A stretch of DNA of 64,000 nt from Streptomyces fradiae (GTDB taxonomy: Bacteria > Actinomycetota > Actinomycetes > Streptomycetales > Streptomycetaceae). A model generated the notes under the pieces. The model saw only the letters and a list, made by a program, of their open reading frames with translations, did no database searches and had not been told where the DNA came from. A program made the position numbers and the translations under genes. Positions 9,705 to 18,251 of this stretch are shown one piece after another (the first letter of the stretch is position 1; each line of letters opens with the position of its first letter). The stretch spans positions 5,642,001 through 5,706,000 of the forward strand of contig NZ_CP065958.1 in assembly GCF_041270065.1 (NCBI RefSeq), in the 5' to 3' direction.

Positions 9705-10613
9705 GTGAGCCTCCCCGGACCCCTCGGCACCCCGATCCGTCTGACGGCAGCTGTTCTCGCCCTCATCGGCGTCCTCACCGTCGCCCTCCTCGGCGTCTCG
9801 CTCGCCCAGACGGGCACCGGCGAGCTGGAGATCCCCGCCGCCGGCACCATCACGCTGCTGCGGCTCCTGGTCCTCACCGCGCTCGCCGTCCAGATCGGCG
9901 AGCTCGCCGGCGTACGCCTGGCCGGCGAGGGCCCGCTGCCCCGCCGCTGGTCCGTCCCGGCCGCCGCCACCGGCGCCGCCGCCTCCGCGGGCATGCTCGT
10001 CCTCCTCGGCCGGCTCAGCGGCCTCAGCCTCGGCACCGTCTACGGGCTCCGCGAGGGCCGGCTCCTCCTCGTCACCACCAACGCGCTCGCGCTCGCCGCG
10101 CTGTGCGCCGCCACCCGCCGCCCCGCCCTCGCCCTCGGGCCGCTCGCCGTCGCCGTCGGCGCCGAGGCCATGCGCGCCCACCCCGAGGCGTACACCCCGG
10201 CGATCGGCGTCAGCCTCACCGTCGTGCACCTCACCGCCGCCTCCCTGTGGTGCGGCAGCCTCCTGTACGTGCTGCGCACCATGCGGCTGCGCGGCGGCGG
10301 CCAGGACGTGCTGATGCGGTACGCGCGGATGGCGGCCTGCGCGTTCGCCGCCCTCTGCGTCACCGGCACCTTCTCCACCCTGCGCCGGCTCCCGCTCGAC
10401 GGCGTGCTCTCCACCGCGTACGGCCGGGTCCTGCTGGTCAAGCTCGCGCTCTTCGGGCTCACCGCCCTGCTCGCCCTCACCGCCCGCCGCCGCATGCTGC
10501 ACGGCGCCGACGCCCGCCCCCCGGCCCGGGTCGAACTGGGCGTCCTCGCCCTCGTGGTCCTCGTCTCCGCCCTGCTCACCGTCGTCCCGGACCCGCACTG
10601 GCTGCTGCCCTAG
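9705..10613 (+). CDS. CopD-like copper-resistance family membrane protein
   Basis: A 302-aa integral membrane protein with about eight hydrophobic segments. The C-terminal half fits the CopD domain: HLTAASLWCGSLLYVLR, then TGTFSTLRRLPL, then YGRVLLVKLALFGLTALLAL. CopD proteins are implicated in copper uptake into the cytoplasm. No CopC domain or cuproenzyme gene is adjacent. The GTG at 9705 has no strong ribosome site. A GGGCGGGCGGC/GCCGCCCG inverted repeat lies between the EF-hand stop and this gene. It converges on sdaA. Confidence 0.82.
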   Translation: MSLPGPLGTPIRLTAAVLALIGVLTVALLGVSLAQTGTGELEIPAAGTITLLRLLVLTALAVQIGELAGVRLAGEGPLPRRWSVPAAATGAAASAGMLVLLGRLSGLSLGTVYGLREGRLLLVTTNALALAALCAATRRPALALGPLAVAVGAEAMRAHPEAYTPAIGVSLTVVHLTAASLWCGSLLYVLRTMRLRGGGQDVLMRYARMAACAFAALCVTGTFSTLRRLPLDGVLSTAYGRVLLVKLALFGLTALLALTARRRMLHGADARPPARVELGVLALVVLVSALLTVVPDPHWLLP

Positions 10614-10638
10614 CGGACGGCCCGGGGCGGCGGCGGCC

Positions 10639-12009
10639 TCAGCACTCGATGATGTTCACCGCGAGCCCGCCCCGCGCGGTCTCCTTGTACTTGACCGACA
10701 TGTCCGCGCCGGTCTCCTTCATGGTCTTGATGACCTTGTCGAGGGAGACCAGGTGGCTGCCGTCGCCGCGCATCGACATCTTCGCCGCCGTGACGGCCTT
10801 GACCGAGGCCATGCCGTTGCGCTCGATGCAGGGGATCTGGACGAGGCCGCCGACCGGGTCGCAGGTCAGGCCCAGGTTGTGCTCCATGCCGATCTCGGCG
10901 GCGTTCTCCACCTGCTCGGGGGAGCCGCCGAGGACCTCGGCGAGGGCGCCGGCGGCCATGGAGCAGGCGGAGCCGACCTCGCCCTGGCAGCCGACCTCGG
11001 CGCCGGAGATGGAGGCGTTCTCCTTGAAGAGCATGCCGATGGCGCCGGCGGCGAGGAGGAAGCGGACCACGCCGTCCTCGTCGGCCCCGGGCACGAAGTT
11101 CATGTAGTAGTGCAGGACGGCCGGGATGATGCCGGCCGCGCCGTTCGTCGGGGCGGTGACCACGCGGCCGCCCGCCGCGTTCTCCTCGTTCACGGCCATC
11201 GCGTACAGAGTGATCCACTCCATCGCGTGGGTGGTCGGGTCGCCCTCGGAGCGCAGCTTGCGGGCCAGGGTCGAGGCGCGGCGGCGGACCTTCAGGCCGC
11301 CCGGCAGGATGCCCTCGCGGGACATGCCGCGCGAGACGCAGGCCTGCATGACCCGCCAGATCTCCAGGAGGCCGGCGCGGATCTCGTCCTCGGTGCGCCA
11401 GGCCTTCTCGTTCTCCAGCATCAGCGAGGAGATCGACAGGCCGGTCTCCTTGGTGAGGCGGAGCAGCTCGTCGCCGGTGCGGAAGGGGTACTTCAGGACG
11501 GTGTCGTCCGGGATGATCGGGTTCTCGCCGGCCACCGCGTCCTCGTCCACGACGAAGCCGCCGCCGACCGAGTAGTACGTCTTCTCCAGGATGAGCGCGC
11601 CCTCGGCGTCGTACGCGAAGACCGTCATGCCGTTGGCGTGGTACGGCAGCGCCTTGCGGCGGTGCAGGATCAGATCGTCGTCGAAGGAGAACGGGATCTC
11701 GTGCGCGCCGAGCAGGTTGATCTTCCCGCTCGCCTTGATCCGCTCGAACTCGTCGTCGGCGTTCTCCACGTCGACCGTGCGCGGCGAGTTGCCCTCCAGG
11801 CCGAGCAGCACCGCCTTCGGGGTGCCGTGGCCGTGGCCGGTCGCGCCCAGCGAGCCGTACAGCTCCGCCCGTATCGACGCGGTGTGGGCGAGCAGGCCCT
11901 CGTTCTTCAGCCGGCGGGCGAACATGCGGGCCGCGCGCATCGGGCCCACCGTGTGGGAGCTCGACGGGCCGATGCCGATCGAGAACAGGTCGAAGACCGA
12001 GATGGCCAC
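10639..12009 (-). CDS. sdaA: L-serine ammonia-lyase, iron-sulfur type
   Basis: A 456-aa single-chain [4Fe-4S] L-serine dehydratase converting L-serine to pyruvate and ammonia. The N-terminal beta domain begins [20 protein letters not shown]. The catalytic alpha domain has the cluster-ligand regions [20 protein letters not shown] and IPCIERN, and the chain ends in IIEC, the C-terminal Cys tail that reaches the active-site cluster in this family. The GTG at 12009 is preceded by AGGAG at a 6-nt spacing. It follows glyA on the same strand, after a strong hairpin, so its expression may be partly independent of the riboswitch operon. Confidence 0.97.
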   Translation of the reverse strand: MAISVFDLFSIGIGPSSSHTVGPMRAARMFARRLKNEGLLAHTASIRAELYGSLGATGHGHGTPKAVLLGLEGNSPRTVDVENADDEFERIKASGKINLLGAHEIPFSFDDDLILHRRKALPYHANGMTVFAYDAEGALILEKTYYSVGGGFVVDEDAVAGENPIIPDDTVLKYPFRTGDELLRLTKETGLSISSLMLENEKAWRTEDEIRAGLLEIWRVMQACVSRGMSREGILPGGLKVRRRASTLARKLRSEGDPTTHAMEWITLYAMAVNEENAAGGRVVTAPTNGAAGIIPAVLHYYMNFVPGADEDGVVRFLLAAGAIGMLFKENASISGAEVGCQGEVGSACSMAAGALAEVLGGSPEQVENAAEIGMEHNLGLTCDPVGGLVQIPCIERNGMASVKAVTAAKMSMRGDGSHLVSLDKVIKTMKETGADMSVKYKETARGGLAVNIIEC

Positions 12010-12112
12010 GGGGGACTCCTTGTGGGGCTAGACGCCGTTGTCTGCCGGGGTGGTGCAGAACGAGCCGGAAGAGCGGGGAGGGGCGGTGAAGCGGGGAGGG
12101 CGGTAATGCGGT

Positions 12113-12150
12113 GGGGCACCGCGCTCACTGTCCAGTGTGCGCGGTGCCCC
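12113..12150 (-). terminator. Large hairpin between glyA and sdaA
   Basis: An 11-bp perfect outer stem (12113-12123 with 12140-12150) continues through a 2x2 internal loop into a 5-bp inner stem CACTG/CAGTG. It lies about 40 nt after the glyA stop on the minus strand and probably terminates or attenuates transcription before sdaA. Confidence 0.75.
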
Positions 12151-12157
12151 GGAGCTG

Positions 12158-12190
12158 TCGTACGAACAAAGCCGCAACTAAATCGTACGA
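12158..12190. repeat. Pair of TCGTACGA palindromes
   Basis: Two identical 8-bp palindromes, TCGTACGA at 12158-12165 and 12183-12190, lie between the glyA stop codon and the hairpin, 25 bp centre to centre (about 2.4 helical turns). Function unknown; a protein-binding site is possible. Confidence 0.6.
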
Positions 12191-12192
12191 AA

Positions 12193-13452
12193 TTACTTCA
12201 GGCCGGGGTACAGCGGGTGCTTGTCGGCCAGCGCCGTCACCCGGGCCTTCAGCGCCTCGGCGTCGAAGCCGGGCTTCAGGGTCTCGGCGATCACGTCGGC
12301 GACCTCGCGGAAGTCCTCGGCGTCGAAGCCGCGGGTGGCGAGGGCCGGCGTGCCGATGCGCAGGCCGGAGGTGACCATCGGCGGGCGCGGGTCGTTCGGA
12401 ACGGCGTTCCGGTTGACCGTGATGCCCACCTCGTGCAGCCGGTCCTCGGCCTGCTGGCCGTCCAGCTCCGAGTTCCGCAGGTCGACCAGGAGCAGGTGCA
12501 CGTCGGTGCCGCCGGACAGCACGGACACGCCGTGCTGCTTGACGTCGTCCTGCACCAGGCGCTCGGCGATGATCCGGGCGCCGTCCAGGGTGCGCTGCTG
12601 GCGCTCCTTGAACTCCTCCGAGGCCGCGACCTTGAAGGAGACGGCCTTGGCCGCGATCACGTGCTCCAGCGGGCCGCCCTGGAAGCCGGGGAAGACCGAG
12701 GAGTTCAGCTTCTTCGCGAACTCCTTCTTCGCCAGGATGATGCCGCCGCGCGGGCCGCCGAGCGTCTTGTGCGTGGTGGAGGTCACCACGTCCGCGTACT
12801 CGACCGGGTTCGGGTGCAGACCGGCCGCGACCAGGCCCGCGAAGTGGGCCATGTCGACCCACAGGTAGGCCTCGACCTCGTCGGCGATCCGGCGGAACTC
12901 GGCGAAGTCGAGCTGACGCGGGTACGCCGACCAGCCGGCGATGATCACCTTCGGGCGGTGCTCCTTGGCGAGGCGCTCGACCTCGGCCATGTCGACCAGG
13001 CCGTGCTCGTCCACGTGGTACGCGACCACGTTGAACTGCTTGCCCGAGAAGTTCAGGCGCATGCCGTGGGTGAGGTGGCCGCCGTGCGCCAGGTCGAGAC
13101 CGAGGATCGTGTCGCCGGGCTGGGCGATCGCGAACAGCGCGGCCTGGTTGGCGGAGGCGCCGGAGTGCGGCTGCACGTTGGCGTACTCGGCGCCGAACAG
13201 GTCCTTGATCCGGTCGATCGCGATCTGCTCGGCCACGTCGACGTGCTCGCAGCCGCCGTAGTAGCGGCGGCCCGGGTAGCCCTCGGCGTACTTGTTGGTG
13301 AGGACGGAGCCCTGGGCCTCCATGACCGCGACCGGAGCGAAGTTCTCCGAGGCGATCATCTCGAGGGTGGACTGCTGGCGGCGGAGCTCGGCGTCGACGG
13401 CGGCGGCGACGTCCGGGTCCAGCTCGTGGAGAGGGGTGTTCAGAAGCGACAT
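12193..13452 (-). CDS. glyA: Serine hydroxymethyltransferase
   Basis: A 419-aa PLP enzyme interconverting serine and glycine with tetrahydrofolate and 5,10-methylene-THF. The PLP lysine is K229 in [14 protein letters not shown]. The N-terminal [10 protein letters not shown] and [15 protein letters not shown] signatures are complete. It follows gcvH by 23 bp on the same strand and lies downstream of the glycine riboswitch, so its job here is probably to use the methylene-THF made by the glycine cleavage system and turn a second glycine into serine. The ATG at 13452 has only a weak ribosome site. Confidence 0.98.
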   Translation of the reverse strand: MSLLNTPLHELDPDVAAAVDAELRRQQSTLEMIASENFAPVAVMEAQGSVLTNKYAEGYPGRRYYGGCEHVDVAEQIAIDRIKDLFGAEYANVQPHSGASANQAALFAIAQPGDTILGLDLAHGGHLTHGMRLNFSGKQFNVVAYHVDEHGLVDMAEVERLAKEHRPKVIIAGWSAYPRQLDFAEFRRIADEVEAYLWVDMAHFAGLVAAGLHPNPVEYADVVTSTTHKTLGGPRGGIILAKKEFAKKLNSSVFPGFQGGPLEHVIAAKAVSFKVAASEEFKERQQRTLDGARIIAERLVQDDVKQHGVSVLSGGTDVHLLLVDLRNSELDGQQAEDRLHEVGITVNRNAVPNDPRPPMVTSGLRIGTPALATRGFDAEDFREVADVIAETLKPGFDAEALKARVTALADKHPLYPGLK

Positions 13453-13475
13453 GAAGCGATCCCTGGGGGTCTCGG

Positions 13476-13853
13476 TCAGCCTGCGGTGAAGGCGGTGTAC
13501 TCGTCGGCGGAGAGCAGGTCGGCCGGCTCCTCGTCGATGCGCACCTTGAACAGCCAGCCACCCTCGAACGGGTCGGTGTTCACCAGCTCCGGGTTGGCGA
13601 CGACGTCCTCGTTGGCCGCGACGACCTCGCCGGTCACGGGGGCGAAGAGGTCGCTGACGGACTTCGTCGACTCCAGCTCGCCACAGGACTCGCCGGCGGT
13701 GATGGTGTCACCGACGGCCGGGAGCTGGACGTACACGATGTCGCCGAGCGCGTTCGCCGCGTGCTCGGTGATGCCGACCGTGGCGACGCCGTCCTCGACG
13801 GCCGACAGCCACTCGTGCTCCTTGCTGTAGCGAAGCTGCTGGGGGTTGCTCAT
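13476..13853 (-). CDS. gcvH: Glycine cleavage system H protein
   Basis: A 125-aa lipoyl carrier shuttling the aminomethyl group between GcvP and GcvT. The lipoylation lysine is K64 in [12 protein letters not shown], and the family signature KEHEWL is at residues 11-16. The ATG at 13853 has AGGAG ten bases upstream. It lies 133 bp after gcvT and 23 bp before glyA in the riboswitch-controlled operon. The spacer upstream holds a repeated ACG(T/A)..C motif (cgtcacg-type repeats around 13925-13955) but no gene. Confidence 0.97.
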   Translation of the reverse strand: MSNPQQLRYSKEHEWLSAVEDGVATVGITEHAANALGDIVYVQLPAVGDTITAGESCGELESTKSVSDLFAPVTGEVVAANEDVVANPELVNTDPFEGGWLFKVRIDEEPADLLSADEYTAFTAG

Positions 13854-13986
13854 GACCTGATTCTCCTGGATGCGGGGAGTGCGGATGTACGGGGGTCTTG
13901 CGGGGTGAGACGTGTCCTGAGACGAATGCGTCACGTCCGGAGACGAAAGCGTCACGTTCGGAGGGGGCGGGGCTGTCGCCCCATCC

Positions 13987-15126
13987 TCACTTCTGGCGCT
14001 TGTAGAACGGCAGCGCCACGACCGTGTACGGCTCGTGCGTGCCGCGGATGTCGACGCCGACGCCCTCCGTGCCCGGCTCGGCGAAGGCCGCGTCCACGTA
14101 CGCCATGGCGATCGGCTTGGCCAGGGTGGGGGACGGGGCGCCGGAGGTGATCTCGCCGATGACCTCGCCGTTCGCGACCACCGACATGCCGGCGCGCGGG
14201 ACGCGGCGGCCCTCGGCGATCAGGCCGACCAGCTTGCGCGGCGGGGCGGACGCGGCGCGCTCGGCGGCCTTCTCAAGGGCCTCGCGGCCGACGAAGCGGC
14301 CCTCGTTGGTGGTCTTCTCGAACTTCACGACCCGGCCGAGGCCCGCGTCGAAGGGGGTGAGCGAGGTGTTCAGCTCGTGCCCGTACAGCGGCATGCCCGC
14401 CTCCAGGCGCAGCGTGTCGCGGCAGGACAGGCCGCACGGGATCAGGCCGACGTCCTTGCCGGCCTCGGTCAGCGCCCGCCACACGCCCTCGGCGTCGGCC
14501 GGCTTCAGGAACAGCTCGAAGCCGTCCTCGCCGGTGTAGCCGGTACGGGCGATCAGCGCGTCCACGCCGGCGACGGTGCCGGGCAGGCCCGCGTAGTACT
14601 TCAGACCGTCCAGGTCGGCGTCGGTGAGCGACTTCAGGATGCCGGGGGACTCCGGGCCCTGGACGGCGATCAGGGCGTACGCGTCGCGGTCGTCGCGGAC
14701 CTCGGCGTCGAAGCCCTCGGAGCGGGCCGCCAGGGCGTCGAGCACGACCTGGGCGTTGGAGGCGTTGGCGACGACCATGTATTCAGAAAACCCAGCCTCG
14801 GTCTCACCCAGGCGGTAGACGATCAGGTCGTCGATGATGCCGCCGTCCTCCTGGCAGATCATCGTGTAGCGGGCGCGCCCGTTGCCCACGGTCGAGATGT
14901 TGCCGACCAGGGCGTAGTCCAGGAGCTCCACGGCCTGCGGGCCGGTGACGGTGATCTCGCCCATGTGGGAGAGGTCGAAGAGGCCGGCCTGGTTGCGGAC
15001 GGCGTTGTGCTCGTCGCGCTCGCTGCCGTACCGCAGCGGCATGTCCCAGCCGGCGAAGTCGGTCATGGTCGCGCCCAGCGAGCGATGCAGGGCATCGAGG
15101 GCGGTCAGACGGGGGGCAGTGCTCAT
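13987..15126 (-). CDS. gcvT: Glycine cleavage system T protein (aminomethyltransferase)
   Basis: A 379-aa THF-dependent aminomethyltransferase releasing ammonia and forming 5,10-methylene-[14 protein letters not shown] near the N-terminus and the folate-binding and C-terminal barrel segments ([29 protein letters not shown]) are present. The ATG at 15126 follows GGGAG by seven bases. It is the first gene of the riboswitch operon. gcvP is not in this window. A five-codon AT-rich patch (14779-14793, G112-Y116, read GGG TTT TCT GAA TAC) stands out against the otherwise G/C-ending codons. Confidence 0.97.
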   Translation of the reverse strand: MSTAPRLTALDALHRSLGATMTDFAGWDMPLRYGSERDEHNAVRNQAGLFDLSHMGEITVTGPQAVELLDYALVGNISTVGNGRARYTMICQEDGGIIDDLIVYRLGETEAGFSEYMVVANASNAQVVLDALAARSEGFDAEVRDDRDAYALIAVQGPESPGILKSLTDADLDGLKYYAGLPGTVAGVDALIARTGYTGEDGFELFLKPADAEGVWRALTEAGKDVGLIPCGLSCRDTLRLEAGMPLYGHELNTSLTPFDAGLGRVVKFEKTTNEGRFVGREALEKAAERAASAPPRKLVGLIAEGRRVPRAGMSVVANGEVIGEITSGAPSPTLAKPIAMAYVDAAFAEPGTEGVGVDIRGTHEPYTVVALPFYKRQK

Positions 15127-15183
15127 GGGGTGGCTCCCGGGTCCAAGGCGTGCGGGGCACGACATACATGACGGTGAGGACGA

Positions 15184-15356
15184 TCCTCCCCATCTGTCAT
15201 GGAACCTGAGAGGTTCACCGAGAGCATCTCGTCACCGAGAGATCGGCTTGCACCTTGGGTGGGGACGCGGCAGGGCGACCCGCTTTTCAGATCTGCCTCA
15301 TCCACGCGGTACGGGGCCTGAGAGATTCAAGGGAGGTACTTGCTCCTTCGGCGCCC
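15184..15356 (-). ncRNA. Tandem glycine riboswitch upstream of gcvT
   Basis: Read on the minus strand there are two successive glycine-aptamer signatures. The first has GCCGAAGGAGCAA, then GAATCTCTCAGGC. The second has GGTGCAAGCC, then GGTGAACCTCTCAGG and a closing GACAGATGGGGAGG. A short linker separates them, as in cooperative two-aptamer glycine riboswitches. It ends about 60 nt before the gcvT start. In known cases glycine binding turns on gcv expression. Boundaries are approximate. Confidence 0.92.
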
Positions 15357-15492
15357 GGGCACGCGGCGCGACTGCGCCGGCTGGACCCGGAACTCTCCCG
15401 CGCGGATTCGAGCGGCCGGTATGCGGTTGTGCGCGCTCGTGCGAGCGCGTGGCGCGCTCATCATTGCACGGCCGATCCGCGCGGCAAATCGC

Positions 15493-15520
15493 TTGTGCCG
15501 CATTACCGTCTCTTTACACT
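15493..15520 (+). promoter_or_regulatory. Candidate sigma-70-type promoter of the P-loop gene
   Basis: TTGTGC (15493-15498) and TACACT (15515-15520) are separated by 16 bp, a good match to HrdB-type promoters. The start would be near 15527, giving a leader of about 65 nt that contains the 15-bp-period repeat. Confidence 0.5.
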
Positions 15521-15550
15521 TTGTGGGCAGGGGTCCCGCAGTCCCGTCAC

Positions 15551-15578
15551 GGGAGACCCGACACGGGGAGACCCGACA
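15551..15578 (+). repeat. 13-bp direct repeat in leader of the P-loop gene
   Basis: GGGAGACCCGACA occurs at 15551-15563 and 15566-15578 (15-bp period), followed by GGGGGAG, the true Shine-Dalgarno. Each copy therefore carries a GGGAG decoy ribosome site. Confidence 0.8.
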
Positions 15579-15590
15579 GGGGGAGAAGCG

Positions 15591-16292
15591 ATGACGATCC
15601 GGCACACCGGCCTCCCGGCCGCGGCGACGAACACCGGAATGACGAACACCGGCATACCCGCCCAGCGGGCGGTCGCCCGGGCCCGCACCCGCGAGCGGGC
15701 CCGCAGCCGGCGCCGCGCCCGGCTGCTGCGCGACCTGCGCGAGCGGGCCGGCCGCAGCCCCCGCGCGCTCACCTTCGCCGCCGGCGACGTCGTGGTCGTC
15801 TCCGGGCTGCCCGGCGCCGGCAAGTCCACCCTGATGGCCCGGGCCGCCGAGGGCCGCGCCGTCGACTCCCAGGACACCCGGGAGCGCTGGGAGGCCCGGC
15901 TGCCCCGCTTCCTGCCGTACGCGCTCTACCGCCCGCTCGCCCGCCTCGCCCACTACGCGGGGCTGCGCCGCGCCCTGCGCACCGGCGCCGGGGTGATCGT
16001 CCACGACTGCGGCACCCAGTCCTGGGTGCGCGGCTGGCTCGCCCGCGACGCCCGCCGCCGCGGCGCCGCCATGCACCTGATCCTGCTCGACGTCGACCCG
16101 GCCACCGCCCGGGCCGGCCAGCGCGACCGCGGCCGCGGCGTCTCCCCGTACGCCTTCGCCCGCCACCGCCGCGCCGTCGCCCGCCTGGTCCGCACCGCCG
16201 AGGCCGGCACCCTGCCCCCGGGCTGCGCCTCGGTCACCCTGCTCGACCGCGACGCCGCCGACGCCCTGCGGAAGATCGCCTTCCGGGACTAG
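15591..16292 (+). CDS. P-loop ATP-binding protein (AAA_33/zeta-like kinase fold)
   Basis: A 233-aa cytoplasmic protein with a Walker A motif GLPGAGKST at residues 72-80 preceded by a strongly basic segment (30-58, Arg-rich). The later VHDCGTQSWVRGWLARDA and LILLDVDPATARAGQRDRGRGVSPYAFARH segments resemble the lid of small-molecule or nucleic-acid kinases such as AAA_33, polynucleotide kinase or zeta-type proteins. No antitoxin partner is adjacent, so a toxin role is not supported. GGGGAG lies 6 nt before the ATG. Function unknown. Confidence 0.8.
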   Translation: MTIRHTGLPAAATNTGMTNTGIPAQRAVARARTRERARSRRRARLLRDLRERAGRSPRALTFAAGDVVVVSGLPGAGKSTLMARAAEGRAVDSQDTRERWEARLPRFLPYALYRPLARLAHYAGLRRALRTGAGVIVHDCGTQSWVRGWLARDARRRGAAMHLILLDVDPATARAGQRDRGRGVSPYAFARHRRAVARLVRTAEAGTLPPGCASVTLLDRDAADALRKIAFRD

Positions 16293-16396
16293 ACCGTGTC
16301 TGGCCGTGACGCACTCCGCACCCTTTTCGGTCACACGGGGCCGACAGCGCCATTAGGGTTCTGACCGACCGTGTGCCGGGAAGGGGACGACGAACC

Positions 16397-17134
16397 GTGG
16401 ACGTGACGTGGCCGGGCAATGAGCTCGAGGAAGTGCTGGCCGCCTCCCTCGGCAACCCCTCCGCCGGCGGACGCCTGGTCGAGGTGCTCGGGCGCAGCCC
16501 CGTCTGGGTGCCGCTGCCCAACGGCGGCGGGCCGGAGAGCCGGGACCTCGACCTGCCCACCATGGAGATCGACGGCGCCGCCTACGTGCCCGTGTTCAGC
16601 TCCGAGCAGCAGTTCCTCGCCATCGCCGGCGAGCACATGTCGTACACCATCGCCCCCGCCCGGGACTTCGCCCGCGGTCTGCCGCCGCAGCTCGGCATCG
16701 CCGTGAACCCCGGCGGCACCGTCGGCGTCCCGCTGCCCCCGCCCGCCGTCGCCGAGCTGTGCCGGACCGGCCGCACCGCCCTCGACGGGCCGGCCAGCGG
16801 CGGCCGGGTGCGGCTCTTCGAACCGGACTGGCAGGACGACCCGGTCGACTTCCTCGCCGCCGCCTCCGCCGAGTTCGAGGCCACCGGCGTCGTCGCGGTC
16901 GCCCGCCGGGTCCTCGCCAGCGTCGAGGGCACCGAGCCCGCGCTCTTCGTCGGCGTCGAGCTCACCGGCCCCGACGCCGACCGCAACGCCCCGCTCGACG
17001 CCCTCGGCCGCGCCCTCGGCCGGGTCGAGGTCGCCTGGCCGGTCAACCTCATCCTGCTCGACGTGGCCCAGGACCCGGTCGGCGACTGGATGCTGGACAA
17101 GGTGCGCCCCTTCTACCAGCGCGCCGCCGTGTGA
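16397..17134 (+). CDS. SseB-family protein
   Basis: A 245-aa protein. The N-terminal part (residues 1-115: FSSEQQFLAIAG, YVPVFSSEQ and similar) fits the SseB domain named after the E. coli enhanced serine sensitivity protein, and the C-terminal part (130-245: ARRVLASVEGTEPALFVGVEL) fits the SseB C-terminal domain. Biochemical role unknown. The GTG at 16397 is chosen because AAGGGGA lies nine bases upstream; a GTG at 16373 is in frame but lacks a ribosome site. The next gene encodes a relative. Confidence 0.82.
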   Translation: MDVTWPGNELEEVLAASLGNPSAGGRLVEVLGRSPVWVPLPNGGGPESRDLDLPTMEIDGAAYVPVFSSEQQFLAIAGEHMSYTIAPARDFARGLPPQLGIAVNPGGTVGVPLPPPAVAELCRTGRTALDGPASGGRVRLFEPDWQDDPVDFLAAASAEFEATGVVAVARRVLASVEGTEPALFVGVELTGPDADRNAPLDALGRALGRVEVAWPVNLILLDVAQDPVGDWMLDKVRPFYQRAAV

Positions 17135-17160
17135 CGTACCCCTTGTTTAAGCTGAACTGA

Positions 17161-17196
17161 TTCAAGAACCACTTCAAGAACCACTCCGAGAACCAC
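17161..17196 (+). repeat. Three tandem 12-bp repeats before the second SseB-like gene
   Basis: TTCAAGAACCAC is present at 17161-17172 and 17173-17184, and a diverged copy TCCGAGAACCAC at 17185-17196. It lies in the 99-bp spacer between the two SseB-like genes. Confidence 0.9.
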
Positions 17197-17233
17197 CGAG
17201 CCGAGTCGTACGACAAGAGGGGCGGGACCCACG

Positions 17234-18025
17234 GTGAGCGCGTCAGGCACCGCCGCGACCGGACAGGTCGAGCACATGCTGCGCCAGGTGGCACCCGGGC
17301 GCCACGACGCCTACGAGCAGCTGCTGCGCGCCCTCGCCGGCTCCGAGGTGCGGATGCTGCTCTGGCAGGGCACCCCGGGCTCGCCCGACGCCCAGTACGG
17401 CAACATGGAGGTCGACGGCTACGGCTACGCGCCGTGCGTCACCTCCGCCCAGGAGCTCGCCGCCTCCGGCTGGACCCGCGGCCACGAACTCGTCTCCGGA
17501 CTCGAGATCGCCCGCGCCCTCTACCCCGACCGCTGGGGCATCTGGCTCAATCCGCACGCCCCCGGCGGCGGCGTCGGCATCCCCTGGGCCGACCTGCGCC
17601 GGATCGCCACCGGCCTCGACCGGATGCCCGCGGGCCCGCTGCGGCTCTCCGAACCCGCCGTGGAGATCCCGCAGTTCTACGCCCTGCTCACGCAGAACGC
17701 GCACCGCACCTCCGCCGTCCGCTCGCTGCGCCGCGCCTGGGTGCAGCCCGCGCTCGGCTCCCCGTACCTCGCGATCGGCCTCGACCTGTACGACTCCTCG
17801 CCGGCCTCCGTCGAGGCCGTGCGGGCGATGATGCACCAGACCGTCGCCGCCGTCCCCGACGGACTGCCGGTCTCCACGGTGGCCATGTCCGACACGTACG
17901 ACCCGGTCGCGATGTGGCTGTACGCCCACGCCCGTCCGTTCTACGACCGCGACGCGCACGCCGCGGGGCCGGGCTCCTCGTCTCACCAGTCGGGATACGG
18001 CTACCCGCCCGCACGGCACGCCTGA
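17234..18025 (+). CDS. SseB-like protein (second copy)
   Basis: A 263-aa protein with the same two-domain plan as its upstream neighbour: MLLWQGTPGSPDAQYGNMEVDGYGYAPCVTSAQEL in the N-terminal half and VRSLRRAWVQPALGSPYLAIGLDLYDSSP in the C-terminal half. The last 25 residues are Ser/Gly/His/Tyr rich and probably disordered. The GTG at 17234 has a G-rich tract (GAGGGGCGGG) about ten bases upstream. Function unknown. It is probably co-transcribed with the first SseB-like gene across a spacer holding tandem 12-bp repeats. Confidence 0.8.
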   Translation: MSASGTAATGQVEHMLRQVAPGRHDAYEQLLRALAGSEVRMLLWQGTPGSPDAQYGNMEVDGYGYAPCVTSAQELAASGWTRGHELVSGLEIARALYPDRWGIWLNPHAPGGGVGIPWADLRRIATGLDRMPAGPLRLSEPAVEIPQFYALLTQNAHRTSAVRSLRRAWVQPALGSPYLAIGLDLYDSSPASVEAVRAMMHQTVAAVPDGLPVSTVAMSDTYDPVAMWLYAHARPFYDRDAHAAGPGSSSHQSGYGYPPARHA

Positions 18026-18130
18026 GTCCTTCCCGCCGCTTTGTCAAGACGGTGGCGAAATCCCTTTCCGAGCTGAGGTTTTGGCTCCGCTTGCGGGCGA
18101 CGCGGCGGCTCTGTCCCGCATCCGCCCGAT

Positions 18131-18159
18131 TTGCCAACTGTCCGGGTCTCAGCTTGATA
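18131..18159 (+). promoter_or_regulatory. Candidate promoter of the oligopeptide ABC operon
   Basis: TTGCCA (18131-18136) and TTGATA (18154-18159) with a 17-bp spacer. Transcription would start at or next to the ATG of the 11-codon frame at 18168, leaving a leader of about 84 nt before the binding-protein gene. Confidence 0.5.
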
Positions 18160-18167
18160 TCACCGCT

Positions 18168-18203
18168 ATGCGGACTGTTCTCTGCCGCGTCACTCGCCAG
18201 TAG
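18168..18203 (+). CDS. Possible leaderless 11-aa leader peptide (uORF)
   Basis: ATG at 18168, stop TAG at 18201-18203, encoding MRTVLCRVTRQ. It has no Shine-Dalgarno but begins eight bases after the candidate -10 TTGATA, so it would be read from a leaderless 5' end. Short leaderless frames with Cys or Arg codons act as attenuators in other actinobacteria. It may equally be chance. Confidence 0.3.
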   Translation: MRTVLCRVTRQ

Positions 18204-18251
18204 CGTTCGGCCGGTCAGACCGACCACACATGGCGACCCAGGGGTGGACCC

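Noticed and set aside
10753..13830. A long plus-strand open frame opposite sdaA, glyA and gcvH
   Set aside because: Antisense shadow of well-defined enzymes; its translation has no recognisable family pattern.
15591..16292. The P-loop protein as a zeta-type toxin
   Set aside because: No antitoxin gene is adjacent and the resemblance is limited to the P-loop and general kinase shape.
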